DNA of 64,000 nt. Origin: Pedosphaera sp. (GTDB lineage Bacteria; Verrucomicrobiota; Verrucomicrobiia; Limisphaerales; JADLHS01). The stretch is from the NCBI GenBank assembly GCA_009695195.1, contig SIBJ01000004.1, positions 1 through 64,000 on the forward strand, given 5' to 3'. Each line of letters opens with the position of its first letter. Position 1 is the stretch's first letter. Under the pieces are notes generated by a model. The model searched no databases. It saw nothing but the letters and a program-made list of their open reading frames with translations, and was not told the origin of the DNA. Below, piece by piece: positions 17,929-27,570 of the stretch. The position numbers and the translations under genes are program-made.

Positions 17929-19428
17929 TTACGCCAAACGGCGGCGCGAGGTCAGTGTCCTCCCGACCAGATAAACCACGAACGCCACGACGAAACCAAT
18001 GAACCACGCGTAATGATAAAGATCGGCGAGGAATGGCGGGACACTCTCGGTCTTGACCGCTTTGATCTGCACCAGAAATCCTGGCAGGCTGGGCAACGCG
18101 CCCACCACCAGCGCCACCAACGCGACGAAGCTGAATCCATTCGTGAAGCGATATTCGCCGTCCGCTTGGTAGAGCGCCACGAGATCCAGTTTGCGCCGGC
18201 GCCAGACGAAATAGTCGGCGATGAGAATCCCGCCAATCGGCCCGAGGAGCGCGCTGTAAGCGATGAGCCAGGTGAAAATGTAACCGCTCGGATCGGCCAC
18301 GAGTTTCCACGGCATCATCAACACACCGATGACGCCCGTGATGTAACCGCCCACGCGGAAGGAAATTTTCTTCGGCGCGAGGTGCGCGAAATCATTCGCC
18401 GGACTGACGACGTTCGCCGCGATGTTCGTGGCGAGCGTCGCGATGCAGAGCGAAATCATCGCGGTGATCAAGACGCCGGGACTGTTGAAGCGCGTCAGCA
18501 CGTCCACTGGATTCCACAACGTTTTGCCGAAGATGATCGTGGTCGCCGAAGTCACGGCGACGCCGATGAACGAGTAAAGCGCCATCGTCGCCGGCAAGCC
18601 GAGCGCCTGGCCGATGACCTGGTCGCGCTGCGATTTCGCGTAGCGCGAGAAATCAGGGATGTTCAATGACAGCGTCGCCCAGAAGCCGACCATGCCGGTG
18701 AGCGCGGGGAAAAAATAACTCCAGAACTGCCCGGCCCTGGGCTGGCCCGCGTCGAACGCGGATGGCTGCGAGAGCATCGGGCCGAAGCCGCCGGCTTTGC
18801 GCCACGCCCACCACAGCAGCAGCAAGCCAAGCGCGATGAGCAGCGGCGCTTTGATGTTCAGCAGAAAGCGGATCGTATCAATGCCGCGATAGATGACCCA
18901 CATGTTGATGGCCCAGAAAAACAGGAAGCTCACGAATTGCCCGCCGTTGATGCCAAACCAGTTCGTCGCCGGAGCGGGATGCAAACCAAAGATCGTGATG
19001 CCAATTTTGTAAATCGCGTCGCCGCCGATCCACGTCTGTATGCCAAACCAACCGCACGCGACGAGCGCGCGGAGAATCGCCGGCACGTTCGCGCCGAGCG
19101 TGCCGAACGCCGCGCGGCAATACACCGGAAACGGAATTCCGTATTTCGTCCCGGCGTGCGCATTGAGAATCATCGGCACGAGCACGATGAGGTTGCCGAG
19201 AAAAATCGTGAGCACCGCCTGCCACCAGTTCATCCCGCCGCCGATGAGCGACGACGCGAGCATGTAAGTTGGGATGCACGCCGACATGGAAATCCACAGC
19301 GCGGCAAAACTGCCAACGCGCCATTTTCGCCTCGAAGCCGGCACGGGCGCGAGGTCGTCGTTGAAGAGCACACTGGCTTTGAGTTCGGCCTGCTGGCTCT
19401 CCGTAAGGTCGGCTTCGATGGGGCTCAT
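17929..19428 (-). CDS. NCS1 nucleobase:cation symporter
   Basis: About 499 residues with roughly 12 membrane helices. Landmarks of the NCS1 family (Mhp1, PucI, cytosine permease) are visible: SMSACIPTYMLASSLIGGGMNWWQAV near the N-terminus, YGIPFPVYCRAAFGTLGANVPA, CGWFGIQTWIGGDAIY, SLNIPDFSRYAKSQRDQV and NIAANVVSPANDF. Likely imports uracil, hydantoin, allantoin or a similar base, which fits the pyrimidine-degrading enzymes at 40-47 kb, though it is not linked to them. The ATG at 19428 (MSPIEADL) is preferred to an upstream extension lying in repeat-rich DNA. Confidence 0.88.
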   Translation of the reverse strand: MSPIEADLTESQQAELKASVLFNDDLAPVPASRRKWRVGSFAALWISMSACIPTYMLASSLIGGGMNWWQAVLTIFLGNLIVLVPMILNAHAGTKYGIPFPVYCRAAFGTLGANVPAILRALVACGWFGIQTWIGGDAIYKIGITIFGLHPAPATNWFGINGGQFVSFLFFWAINMWVIYRGIDTIRFLLNIKAPLLIALGLLLLWWAWRKAGGFGPMLSQPSAFDAGQPRAGQFWSYFFPALTGMVGFWATLSLNIPDFSRYAKSQRDQVIGQALGLPATMALYSFIGVAVTSATTIIFGKTLWNPVDVLTRFNSPGVLITAMISLCIATLATNIAANVVSPANDFAHLAPKKISFRVGGYITGVIGVLMMPWKLVADPSGYIFTWLIAYSALLGPIGGILIADYFVWRRRKLDLVALYQADGEYRFTNGFSFVALVALVVGALPSLPGFLVQIKAVKTESVPPFLADLYHYAWFIGFVVAFVVYLVGRTLTSRRRLA

Positions 19429-19496
19429 GCGTTGATGCGCGTTGTGGCCATGAGGGGTGACCGTGGCCAGTAAGCACGAAAACCCGGGCGGATGGC

Positions 19497-19798
19497 AAGC
19501 CCTGTCCTTCGTAGCAGCCGGCGTCAGGAGGCTCCAGCCCGCATATTTCACACGTTTTTTCACGCTCAAGCTTGCATCGGAAACGGGCGGGCCGCCAGCA
19601 GCGCCGCAGCTCAGATTTCCAATCTGCTGTATCGCCGACTTCCAGTCGGAAGGGTGTCCGAATAGTGGCGGGCACCCGCAGGTTGGAAACCCGCGACACA
19701 GCAGATTGGAAATCTGCGCTACGCTTCCGCTGGTGCTCGGCCGTGTGAAATTTTCAGGCTAACTGCCTATTTCACATGTTTTCCCGCGCTCAAGTTGG
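19497..19798. repeat. Cluster of nested palindromic repeats between direct repeats
   Basis: The gap between the NCS1 gene and the RTX gene (19429-19835) has no gene. It contains a GTAGCAGCCGGCGTCAGGAG unit (19511-19530), a 19 bp perfect inverted repeat (CAGATTTCCAATCTGCTGT at 19612-19630, its complement at 19698-19716), inner dyads such as GACTTCCAGTC, and a ~30 bp direct repeat (TTTCAC..GTTTT..CGCTCAAG) at about 19544-19573 and 19769-19798 that flanks the palindromes. Confidence 0.75.
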
Positions 19799-19835
19799 CG
19801 GAGGCGGCGGCGGCAGGCCGACAGACAAGTTTGCT

Positions 19836-22800
19836 TCAGGGCGCGACAACGCGGGCGCGGAAGAACAGACAAGGATGCTGCGTCAGGGTTTGCGGGTCGG
19901 CGATGGTAACGATGACGCGGCCGCCGGACGGTGCGCCCAGGGTGATTCCGCCAGTGCCGCTCCAAGCGCCGCTGCCGTTCTTGCTGGCGATTGTCAGCCA
20001 CGGGTCGCTCAGGCCGAGGTCGGTACTGGTCTGGATTTCCAACAGCGCGCCGTTGGGCATCGGCTCGAAGATCGAGAACTGCACCGCGCCGCGCGCGCCG
20101 GTGCCATTGTCCACGATGAGCGGAATGAGCGGTGAGGTCAGCCCGATAACTCCAAAGTCCACAGCTAACGTGTAGCTGGCGTTCGAGATGGTGTTGGCGG
20201 TCGTCAACGTCTCCGGTGAAACGAGGAGGGCGATGAGTTCGTCGGTGGCGATGTCGAGCGCGGCGTTGCCGTTGGAATCGTGGTAGAGCGCGGTGCCGGG
20301 CACGCCACCGATGGGCGACGCGCCGAGGAAGTATTGACCCGCGTTGCCGGCGAGGCGGAGCCGGTCACTTTGCGAAGGCGTGAAGTCCTCGATGAGGGCG
20401 TAGCCGTTGTGACCGGGTGAAATCGGCGAGCCATCATCGTAAAAAACCGTGCTGCCATCGCCGAGGACAAATGTGTCGGTATTGGCGCCGCCGTTGAGCC
20501 GGTCAATTTCGCCAGCGCCACCGCCGCCGTTGAGGATGTCGTTGCCGCCCTCGCCGCGAAGGTAATTGTTACGAGCGTTGCCGGTGATGTTGTTGGAGAC
20601 GCTGTTCCCCGTCCCGTTCAACGCGTCGCCCGTGAGCACGAGATGCTCGACGTTGATGGGCAGGGTGAAATCCACGCCGGCGCGCACGGTGTCGGTGCCT
20701 TCGGAGGCGAGTTCGGTGACGACATCTCCGGGGTCGTCCACGATGAAGGTGTCGTTGCCCGTGTCGCCAAGCATGGTGTCCGCCCCGGGACCGCCATCAA
20801 CCCAGTCGTTTCCAAAGTATCCGTCCACGGTGTCCGCCCCCGGGCCTCCATAAATGAAGTCATTCCCGAACCATCCGTTCAGGTTGTCATTGCCGTCACC
20901 GCCCGAAAGGATGTCGTTGCCGTTCTGGCCACGGAACACGTCGTTTTTGGTGCTGCCGGTGAAATGCACGCGTTCGAAAGCGCCGGGGTTGACCTGGTCC
21001 AGCAGCGCGCCGTTGCTGATGCGGTGACGTTCGGGCACACCGGTGGTGGCATGGCGGATCACGCCGGCGGTGTCCGCGTCCTCGCCGAGAGAGTAGTCGA
21101 GGATGATCAGGTCGTCACCGGTTCCGGGCACCACGGTGTCAATGCCCAGGCCGGGGTTGAGGATGTCGTTGCCGCCGAGCAGGGAGATCTCGTTGTTGAA
21201 CCGGCCGGACAGGATGATCACATCGTTTCCACTCCCGGTGGTCAGGTGGCGGATGCGCTCGAAGTTTCGCAGGTAGGTGCCGTTGGTGAAGACCATGTCA
21301 CTCGGCGCAAGCTGGCTGAAGAGGACCGGCTCGGTGAGGTTGCCCAAGTCCACCGAGAGCACGTCGAAACCCTCGCCCCCGTCGAAGTGGAAGAAGGTCG
21401 TGGCGGTGGCGGAACTTGCGGAACCGCCGGGGGAGTTGAGGTCCGTGACGTCATCATCGCCCGAACCGGCATCCACGAAGTCGCTGAGGTAGGCGCTCAC
21501 GCTATTGTCCGCAAACTCGAAGAGGATGACATCATTGCCCGGCCCGCCGAGCACGGTGTCGTTGCCCGTGCCCGCATCGAGGGTGTCGTTGCCCTCGCCG
21601 CCGTCGAGGTAGTCGTCTGCACTGCGGGATTCGAGGTAGTCGTTGCCGCCTTTGCCAATGAGCCGGTCAACATAGACTTCCCCGTAAAGGCGGTCGGCCG
21701 CCGCGCCGCCGGTGATCTCGAACCGTTCCGTTTCGGGGCCCAGGTAAGAGACCAGAACCTTGGATCCAAGCGTGGTGTAAACCGTGCCGATCGCGAAGCC
21801 TTCATAGCCGTTGACCGCATTGCCCGTCATTGAAATGCCCCGGGCGTTCACTTCGGCCACGGTGGAGAAATCAATCCGCAGCGTATCCACGCCGGCGCGG
21901 GGCTGCACGGTTTCATCCCCGTCGCCTTCCTGCCACTGCGGATAGGGCAACACGTCTATGATGTTCGGGCCGGCGTCGCCCGTCAGGTTGTCGATGAACC
22001 GCGAGCCGATCACGTTCTCGAACCCGCTCATGGTCATGTTCGTGGCGGCGCCGCCGAGGGTGCCGCTGGTGAGGCTCACGGTCACGCTGCCGATGGATTG
22101 CTCGAAGGAGAGGGTGTCGTTGCCGTCGCCGCCGTTCACGCTGTCCGACGTGCGGAGCGAGCTATTGCCTATCTGGTAGGTTCCGCGCCAGTCCGCAAAG
22201 ACCAGGTCGTTGCCGGCACCGGCGTTGATGGTCTTGTTGAAATACGCCGGCTCCTGGGACGCGGCGAGGCGGATGATGTCATTGCCGCTGCCGCTGGTGA
22301 GCGTGCCCAGCGTTTGGATGTTTGTGAACGAATCACCGTCAGGAAACGTCATGCCGTTGTTGGTGCCGACGGTGAAACGGAGCGGGACGGTTTGCTCCGA
22401 GTAGTCGGCGGAAAGGCGGTTGGTGCCGGGGCCGCCGTCGAGGAAGTCGGGGCTGAGGAGATCCGTGGTGAACAAATAATCATTCCCCTCGCCGCCAACG
22501 AGCGTGTCCACCCCATTGCCGCCATCGAGTTCATCGTCGCCCTCGCCGCCATCCAGCATGTCAACGTCATCGCCGCCGTAGAGTTTGTCGTTGTCCGCCT
22601 GGCCGAAGATCGTGTCGTCGCCGGCATCACCGTAAATCGTATCGGCATCGCCGATGGCCAGGTTCGGGCCGGTGGCCTCGGCAAAGTCGCCGTAAATCAC
22701 ATCCGGGCCGCCCGCGCCGTGGATGAGGTCACCGCCGCCCATGCCGTGGATGGTGTTGGCGTTGTCGCTGCCCGTCAGGTTGTCGCCCGTTTCGCCGGCG

Positions 22801-24275
22801 CCGATCAGCACCTCAAAGCCGCTGACGACATCACCGGCTGCGTAGCCGCTGGTGCCGAGGCCGGTGAGCAGGCTGACGGTGATCGGTTCGGAAGCGAAGC
22901 CGGGAATCTTGGCGGCTAGATAGGAAAGCGTGTCCATGCCCTCGCCGCCATCCATTGTATCCGCCCCCGCGCCGCCATTGAGCATGTCATTGCCCGTGCC
23001 GCCCAGCAGCGTGTCGTCTCCGAAATCGCCCTCCAAGAGGTCGTCGCCGCCATGGCCCTGGATGTTGTCATTGCCCGCCAGACCGCGGAGCAACTGGTCA
23101 TGGCCCTCACTGCCGTGCAGAGTATCGTTGAGCGGCGTGCCATTGTAGCGTTCGATCGAAATGAGCGTGTCCAGCGCGGCGTCGCCGGTGAAGATGCCGG
23201 TGCGCAAGTCGAGGGTGATGGCAGACAGGGAGTCCGCCAAGGAGGCCGTGTCATTGCCGGGACCGCCATCGAGCGTGTCCGCGCCGAGGCCGCCGATGAG
23301 TTCATCATTGTCCGCTCCGCCGCGCAGGAGGTCGTCGCCGCCCTGGCCCTTGAGTTTGTCCGGGCCCTCGCCGCCGTTCAATTCATCCGCCCCGCCACCG
23401 CCGGTGAGGACATCGTAGCCATCCCCGCCGGTGAAGAGGACGGGAATGGTCACGTCCGGCTGCACTTCGATGAGATCGCCGCGAGCGCCGGAGTTGGCCT
23501 TGATGAGCGTGAAGGGGTCGGTGAACGTGTTTTCCTCCTCGAACGCGCTGATGACCAATCCACCCAAGCTGTTCGAGATCGCAAACTTCTCGGCGACGTC
23601 GTTGGTCTGACCCACGAGCCGCCGGTGCGCGCGATCGCCGACGTTCAGGACTAGTTCGTTGGGGTTGGCCGAGCCGGGTTCCGCCAGCACGGGCACGTTG
23701 TTGTCCCGCGAGTCGAAGTCAAGGATGACGACGCGCGGGCTTTCAAACTCGAACGAGACGCCGAAGGGCGGCCAGCCGATCTCCAGATAAGCGCGCAGCC
23801 CGGCGGACAGTTGGCCGGCGGCGTAGAAAAGGTCGTCGATGGGAAACGCCGCCAGCGTGCTGCCGCGCACGCGGCCCTGGGCATCGCCTTTCAGGTCGTC
23901 GAGATACATGCCGACCGTGGCGGTGATGTCGCCCTCCACACCGACCGAGGCGATGACGACGTTGGCCTCCACCCCCGCGGTGACGCCGAAAGAAAGTTCA
24001 ATCCCCGTGAGCCGACCGTTGGTTTCATCCAGCGCCATGGCGTAGAAGCCATTGAAGAGCAGGTCTGGATTCACGCCGCCGCCGGCATTGAAATCGAAGA
24101 TGCCCTTGGTATCGTAGCCGAACCCGAACTCCGTTTTCATCCCGATGTGCCCACCGAGCGTGACGCCGATCGGCCCGAGCACGGGGAAAAAGAGCGGCCC
24201 AAGCGTTTCATCGAAACCGATTTCGCCGGAGCGATAGGAGAACAGCATCGCCTCGCGTCCGAGGAGCAGATCCAC
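19836..24275 (-). CDS. C-terminal part of split RTX-type calcium-binding protein
   Basis: Open frame of 1479 codons from a GTG. It begins with a domain containing DLLLGREAMLFSYRS and FGFGYDTKGIFDF, followed by many glycine/aspartate nonapeptides of the GGxGxDxLx type (for example GGDGNDNLNGWFGNDFIYGG), the Ca2+-binding beta-roll of RTX proteins. It ends with a domain containing LEIQTSTDLG and FFRARVVAP, a C-terminal type common in verrucomicrobial exoproteins. It is in the same frame as the gene at 24291-26051, separated only by a TAG and five codons, and the GTG has no ribosome site, so this is one gene cut by a nonsense codon. No type I secretion genes lie nearby. Confidence 0.85.
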   Translation of the reverse strand: MDLLLGREAMLFSYRSGEIGFDETLGPLFFPVLGPIGVTLGGHIGMKTEFGFGYDTKGIFDFNAGGGVNPDLLFNGFYAMALDETNGRLTGIELSFGVTAGVEANVVIASVGVEGDITATVGMYLDDLKGDAQGRVRGSTLAAFPIDDLFYAAGQLSAGLRAYLEIGWPPFGVSFEFESPRVVILDFDSRDNNVPVLAEPGSANPNELVLNVGDRAHRRLVGQTNDVAEKFAISNSLGGLVISAFEEENTFTDPFTLIKANSGARGDLIEVQPDVTIPVLFTGGDGYDVLTGGGGADELNGGEGPDKLKGQGGDDLLRGGADNDELIGGLGADTLDGGPGNDTASLADSLSAITLDLRTGIFTGDAALDTLISIERYNGTPLNDTLHGSEGHDQLLRGLAGNDNIQGHGGDDLLEGDFGDDTLLGGTGNDMLNGGAGADTMDGGEGMDTLSYLAAKIPGFASEPITVSLLTGLGTSGYAAGDVVSGFEVLIGAGETGDNLTGSDNANTIHGMGGGDLIHGAGGPDVIYGDFAEATGPNLAIGDADTIYGDAGDDTIFGQADNDKLYGGDDVDMLDGGEGDDELDGGNGVDTLVGGEGNDYLFTTDLLSPDFLDGGPGTNRLSADYSEQTVPLRFTVGTNNGMTFPDGDSFTNIQTLGTLTSGSGNDIIRLAASQEPAYFNKTINAGAGNDLVFADWRGTYQIGNSSLRTSDSVNGGDGNDTLSFEQSIGSVTVSLTSGTLGGAATNMTMSGFENVIGSRFIDNLTGDAGPNIIDVLPYPQWQEGDGDETVQPRAGVDTLRIDFSTVAEVNARGISMTGNAVNGYEGFAIGTVYTTLGSKVLVSYLGPETERFEITGGAAADRLYGEVYVDRLIGKGGNDYLESRSADDYLDGGEGNDTLDAGTGNDTVLGGPGNDVILFEFADNSVSAYLSDFVDAGSGDDDVTDLNSPGGSASSATATTFFHFDGGEGFDVLSVDLGNLTEPVLFSQLAPSDMVFTNGTYLRNFERIRHLTTGSGNDVIILSGRFNNEISLLGGNDILNPGLGIDTVVPGTGDDLIILDYSLGEDADTAGVIRHATTGVPERHRISNGALLDQVNPGAFERVHFTGSTKNDVFRGQNGNDILSGGDGNDNLNGWFGNDFIYGGPGADTVDGYFGNDWVDGGPGADTMLGDTGNDTFIVDDPGDVVTELASEGTDTVRAGVDFTLPINVEHLVLTGDALNGTGNSVSNNITGNARNNYLRGEGGNDILNGGGGAGEIDRLNGGANTDTFVLGDGSTVFYDDGSPISPGHNGYALIEDFTPSQSDRLRLAGNAGQYFLGASPIGGVPGTALYHDSNGNAALDIATDELIALLVSPETLTTANTISNASYTLAVDFGVIGLTSPLIPLIVDNGTGARGAVQFSIFEPMPNGALLEIQTSTDLGLSDPWLTIASKNGSGAWSGTGGITLGAPSGGRVIVTIADPQTLTQHPCLFFRARVVAP

Positions 24276-24290
24276 GACGACTGACGCGTC

Positions 24291-24293
24291 CTA
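24291..24293 (-). other. In-frame TAG splitting the RTX gene
   Basis: The minus strand reads ...GATTTCCCGATTCTC TAG GACGCGTCAGTC..., i.e. DFPIL-stop-DASVVVDLLLG, with coding continuing in the same frame on both sides. One base change from CAG, GAG, AAG or TGG would give a continuous protein of about 2070 residues. Confidence 0.9.
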
Positions 24294-26051
24294 GAGAATC
24301 GGGAAATCCAAACCCGAAATCTCGTTCGCCAGAGCGAGGAAATCCTCCCAACCATCGTTGAGACCGGGCGGATACGTGCCCGGGATGCGCGACACCGCGC
24401 CGGGGATTTCGTCGAGGGTCTGCACGCGCAGATCGCCGCCCGCCAACGTGAAATCGCCGAGATCCGCGAAGGCGTTCAAGCCGCCAGTGAATGTTGACGC
24501 GTTGGCGAGATTCAGGATCTTCGCCAGGCCACCGATGGCGGCCACGGCCTCTTCCGGGACGTCGAACAGATCGAGGATGGTCACATCGGCGGAACCGAGG
24601 TCGCTGAGCAACGGGATTTCCAGGGTCAGCGCATCAATCACCGGCTGGAGCGGTCCCGTGGTTTCATCAATCTGCCGGAGCGCGCGGTCGGCAAAAACAT
24701 TCACGAAGGAACCCAGGTAGATGCGATTTTTCTTCAGAGTCAGCGAAGGTTGGCTGCCAAAGGTGGCGTTGTTGTCATTCGGATTCACCGGCGCGCCCGC
24801 AAAATTCCAGAGTAGTTCCAAATCCGTGCCCACTTGGGGCATCAAGGCAATTGCCGGTACCGACGAGCGCAGCGCGCCCGACAACCGCGTATTGCCCGTC
24901 ACCGTCGCGTCCAGCAAGTCCGGCGACCCGCCCAGTTCACCCAGCCGCACGCGCCCCCCGTCGTTGCCTGGGTCCTTGAGCGCGATGGCGAAGTTCAGCG
25001 GCACCGTCGTTCGATTGTTCGTGACATCCGTGAGTGTGAAGGGCAATCGGGCAAAGCGCACCGCGGTGCTGAGATTGCTGATCGTGGAGGTGGTGTTGAA
25101 CGTGAACGTGGCGGCGGTTTCAAAATAAAACCCGCTGCCATCCACGCCGGCGGTGAAATTGAATGTGGCGGTCACGCCGACGCGGCAATTGGTCGCGCCC
25201 AACGAATGCAGGTCCAGGTTCGTCAGGCCGAAGTCCGCCGCGATCGGCACATTGGTCGCGAAGGTATCCGTGGTCGTGAAGGCGAGTCGCGCGAAATCGC
25301 CGGGCGTGCTGACAACCACGGCGCTGCCGGCGTTGAAGCCCGCGCTGGTGAGGCGGGTATTGATGGCAGAGGCGACGCTGCCGGTCGAGTAATCCACGCT
25401 GCCGGTCAGATTGCTGAGTCCGCCGACAACCGCCGTGCGCAACGTGGTCAGGTAACGGAACGCGGCGACGTCGTTCGACCAGGCGGCGCGGAAGTTTTTC
25501 CCGACGAGAGGATAATTTTCTGCGAAGACCTCCGCGACCAGATTGTTCTCAATCGCCGCGAGCGTCTGGTCCAGGCCGCTCTCCAAGGCGTCCACTTCCG
25601 CCTGGGTGACGCGACCGTTGAGGCCCGCCGGGGATACCGAACCGCCCCCGCCCGAACGAATCGGGCGCTGGATGCTGTCGGACAAGCTGGGTGCGCGAGG
25701 CGCGACGACGGCACGGGCAGTTTCGGTCGGATTCGCCTCCGGCGGCGGGCGGGCCAAGGCCCTCGCCGTCAGGTCGGGAAATGCGAGATACTCGATCGCG
25801 CTTTCACCCGGCGCCAACTGCTGCAACGTGACGGTAGCGGAAGCATCGCTACGCCCGCTGATTCCGAAATCCACCATCGGCCCGCCAGCGGTTGCCTCGC
25901 TGCCGGATGAATTCGGAAGGACTGTCGCCGGGTTCTTGTCCGTGTTGGCCTGACGGGCTTCACTCCCTGGTGGACTGCGGGAGAATTGTAAATAGGAGCA
26001 GAAGGCGGCCAACACGAATAGCGTGAGGCCAAGCAATAACCGGGGATTCAT
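24291..26051 (-). CDS. N-terminal part of split RTX-type exoprotein
   Basis: A 586-codon frame starting at the ATG at 26051. A hydrophobic signal/anchor (LLLGLTLFVLAAFCSYLQF) is followed by a low-complexity Ser/Pro region, then a beta-rich, Asn/Thr-rich extracellular-looking region. It ends DFPIL just before the TAG. In related giant calcium-binding proteins this region runs straight into the LLLG...FGYDT domain found in the next frame. The IS at 26148-27591 lies only 97 bp upstream, so the native promoter may have been separated or lost. Confidence 0.8.
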   Translation of the reverse strand: MNPRLLLGLTLFVLAAFCSYLQFSRSPPGSEARQANTDKNPATVLPNSSGSEATAGGPMVDFGISGRSDASATVTLQQLAPGESAIEYLAFPDLTARALARPPPEANPTETARAVVAPRAPSLSDSIQRPIRSGGGGSVSPAGLNGRVTQAEVDALESGLDQTLAAIENNLVAEVFAENYPLVGKNFRAAWSNDVAAFRYLTTLRTAVVGGLSNLTGSVDYSTGSVASAINTRLTSAGFNAGSAVVVSTPGDFARLAFTTTDTFATNVPIAADFGLTNLDLHSLGATNCRVGVTATFNFTAGVDGSGFYFETAATFTFNTTSTISNLSTAVRFARLPFTLTDVTNNRTTVPLNFAIALKDPGNDGGRVRLGELGGSPDLLDATVTGNTRLSGALRSSVPAIALMPQVGTDLELLWNFAGAPVNPNDNNATFGSQPSLTLKKNRIYLGSFVNVFADRALRQIDETTGPLQPVIDALTLEIPLLSDLGSADVTILDLFDVPEEAVAAIGGLAKILNLANASTFTGGLNAFADLGDFTLAGGDLRVQTLDEIPGAVSRIPGTYPPGLNDGWEDFLALANEISGLDFPIL

Positions 26052-26147
26052 CGGCGACTAACCTACCCCATCGGAAATCCAAAAAGCCAGCTAAAACTGC
26101 TTGAACTTCCCTGCAAAAACGCCAAGTGAAAGCAGCCAGACGCAAAA

Positions 26148-26172
26148 GGGTGCGACCTGAAGTGGCGGTCAG
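26148..26172. repeat. IS left terminal inverted repeat
   Basis: Reads GGGTGCGACCTGAAGTGG then CGGTCAG. It matches the complement of 27567-27591 except at two adjacent bases. Confidence 0.92.
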
Positions 26173-26226
26173 ATTTGTGCGTGCGCAAGTCATTTAGCCC
26201 TGGCTCCTTGCAAGGGTTTTGTCTAT

Positions 26227-27570
26227 TTGAAGTGGTTCCTGAACGATGAACTACTCAAACAAAATCCGTCCCTCAAGCCGCGCCGCCCGCTGGAACAGCG
26301 GCTGGCGCAGCGGCCGGCAGTGCGCGCACGGCTGCATCAGCTGGCCGCCACGCTGGATGAATCCGTGGGGGACGACCCCACCGCCGATCAAGCCGAGGAG
26401 CGCGTGACCGAGCAAGTGCGCCGACTGGCCCTGGAAGTTCTGGGCCAGTGGGCGCGCGAAGCCAATGCCCACACCCAGGCCCAAGTGATGACCCACCATC
26501 CGGAAGCCAGCCACCACGGCAAGAAAAAAACGCTCAACTGGCAGACCACGTTTGGTTGGGTGTCCGTGGCGGAAGCGCAATGGCGACTGGGGCGGCGCGG
26601 CAAATTACTGCGGCCCTTCTGTGAACGGGCCGGGGTGCGCCCGCGCGGACGTTCGCGTCGGTTGCAACGCGCGCTGGTGGATTTCGGGGCGGAGGAAAGC
26701 TTCGCCCGTGCGACTGCGCGCGTGCAGGAACACGATGGCCTGGACGTAGCCGCCGAAATAGTGCGCCAACAAACGCTCGCCCACGGCGCGCAGGTCAGCG
26801 CCTTGCAGGTGCCGCCACCCCAATCGAGCGCCGCCACGCTGGTCACCCAACTGGACGGCTGCCTCATCCCCATCGTCGTCCCGCCCACGACCGGGGCGGA
26901 TCGGCGGCGGGGCAAACAACTGCTCGGGCGCGAGGCCCGCCTGTGTCTGGCCCGCCCGCAGGATTCGGTCACGCCGCGTTACGGGGCCACGCTGGGCAGC
27001 GTTGCCCTCACCGGCGCGCTCTGGCGGGACACGGCCCTCGCTGCGGGCTTGGGCGAGCGGACCCACGGGCATGGCGTGGGCGACGGGGCCGAGTGGATTC
27101 TCACCCAGTTTCAGGAACAGTTCGGCGACCAAGGCGGGTATCTGGTGGCTTTCTACCACGTCAGCGAATACCTCGCCGCCGCCGCCCTGGTCATCCAATC
27201 CAAAGACCCGCAAGGCTGGCGGCGGCGGCCACAAGGCCGGTTGCTGGAGAACAAGGTAACCGCCGTGCTGCGCGCCCTGACCGCGCACCTGGAACCCGAA
27301 GGGATCTCGCCAGCCCCCGTGCGCGCGGCGCACCGGTATGTGAGCCAACGGCGGCATCACTTGGACTACGCGGGGGCGCGGGCCGCCGAACTCTGCATCG
27401 GTTCCGGGGAAATCGAAAGCGGCCACCGGCATGTGATTCAACAACGCCGCAAACTGGCCGGAAGCTGGGGGCAGGAGCCGAGTGCCGAGGCGATGCTCGG
27501 CTTGCGTGTTGCCCGCGCCAAAAACCTCTGGCACCGCTACTGGTCAGTTACCCAATCCGCCCTCAACTGA
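26227..27570 (+). CDS. ISKra4-family transposase
   Basis: A 447-residue protein. It has the ISKra4/UPF0236-like DDE layout: LVTQLDGCLIPIVV with the first Asp, GVGDGAEWILTQFQ with the second, and GSGEIESGHRHVIQQRRKL with the Glu and the conserved RRK. The N-terminus is helical and basic. The start is a TTG at 26227 (read MKWFLNDELLKQ); no better start is visible between the left terminal repeat and this point. The TGA stop lies inside the right terminal repeat. It appears intact. Confidence 0.9.
   Translation: MKWFLNDELLKQNPSLKPRRPLEQRLAQRPAVRARLHQLAATLDESVGDDPTADQAEERVTEQVRRLALEVLGQWAREANAHTQAQVMTHHPEASHHGKKKTLNWQTTFGWVSVAEAQWRLGRRGKLLRPFCERAGVRPRGRSRRLQRALVDFGAEESFARATARVQEHDGLDVAAEIVRQQTLAHGAQVSALQVPPPQSSAATLVTQLDGCLIPIVVPPTTGADRRRGKQLLGREARLCLARPQDSVTPRYGATLGSVALTGALWRDTALAAGLGERTHGHGVGDGAEWILTQFQEQFGDQGGYLVAFYHVSEYLAAAALVIQSKDPQGWRRRPQGRLLENKVTAVLRALTAHLEPEGISPAPVRAAHRYVSQRRHHLDYAGARAAELCIGSGEIESGHRHVIQQRRKLAGSWGQEPSAEAMLGLRVARAKNLWHRYWSVTQSALN

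Noticed and set aside
20643-21833. Long plus-strand open frame opposite the RTX gene
   Set aside because: Its composition mirrors the Gly/Asp repeats of the opposite strand; no domain or ribosome site. Same reasoning for long antisense frames at 6027-7505, 32498-34255, 45606-47042 and 52250-54217.
19836-24275. Regularly spaced short DNA repeats that could suggest a CRISPR array
   Set aside because: They are codon-level repeats of GGxGxDxLx nonapeptides in a coding gene; there are no identical repeats with unique spacers and no cas genes.
24291-24293. TAG as a pyrrolysine or selenocysteine-like recoded codon
   Set aside because: No pyl genes or recoding structure are visible, other genes in the window end with TAG normally, and the family has ordinary residues at this place.
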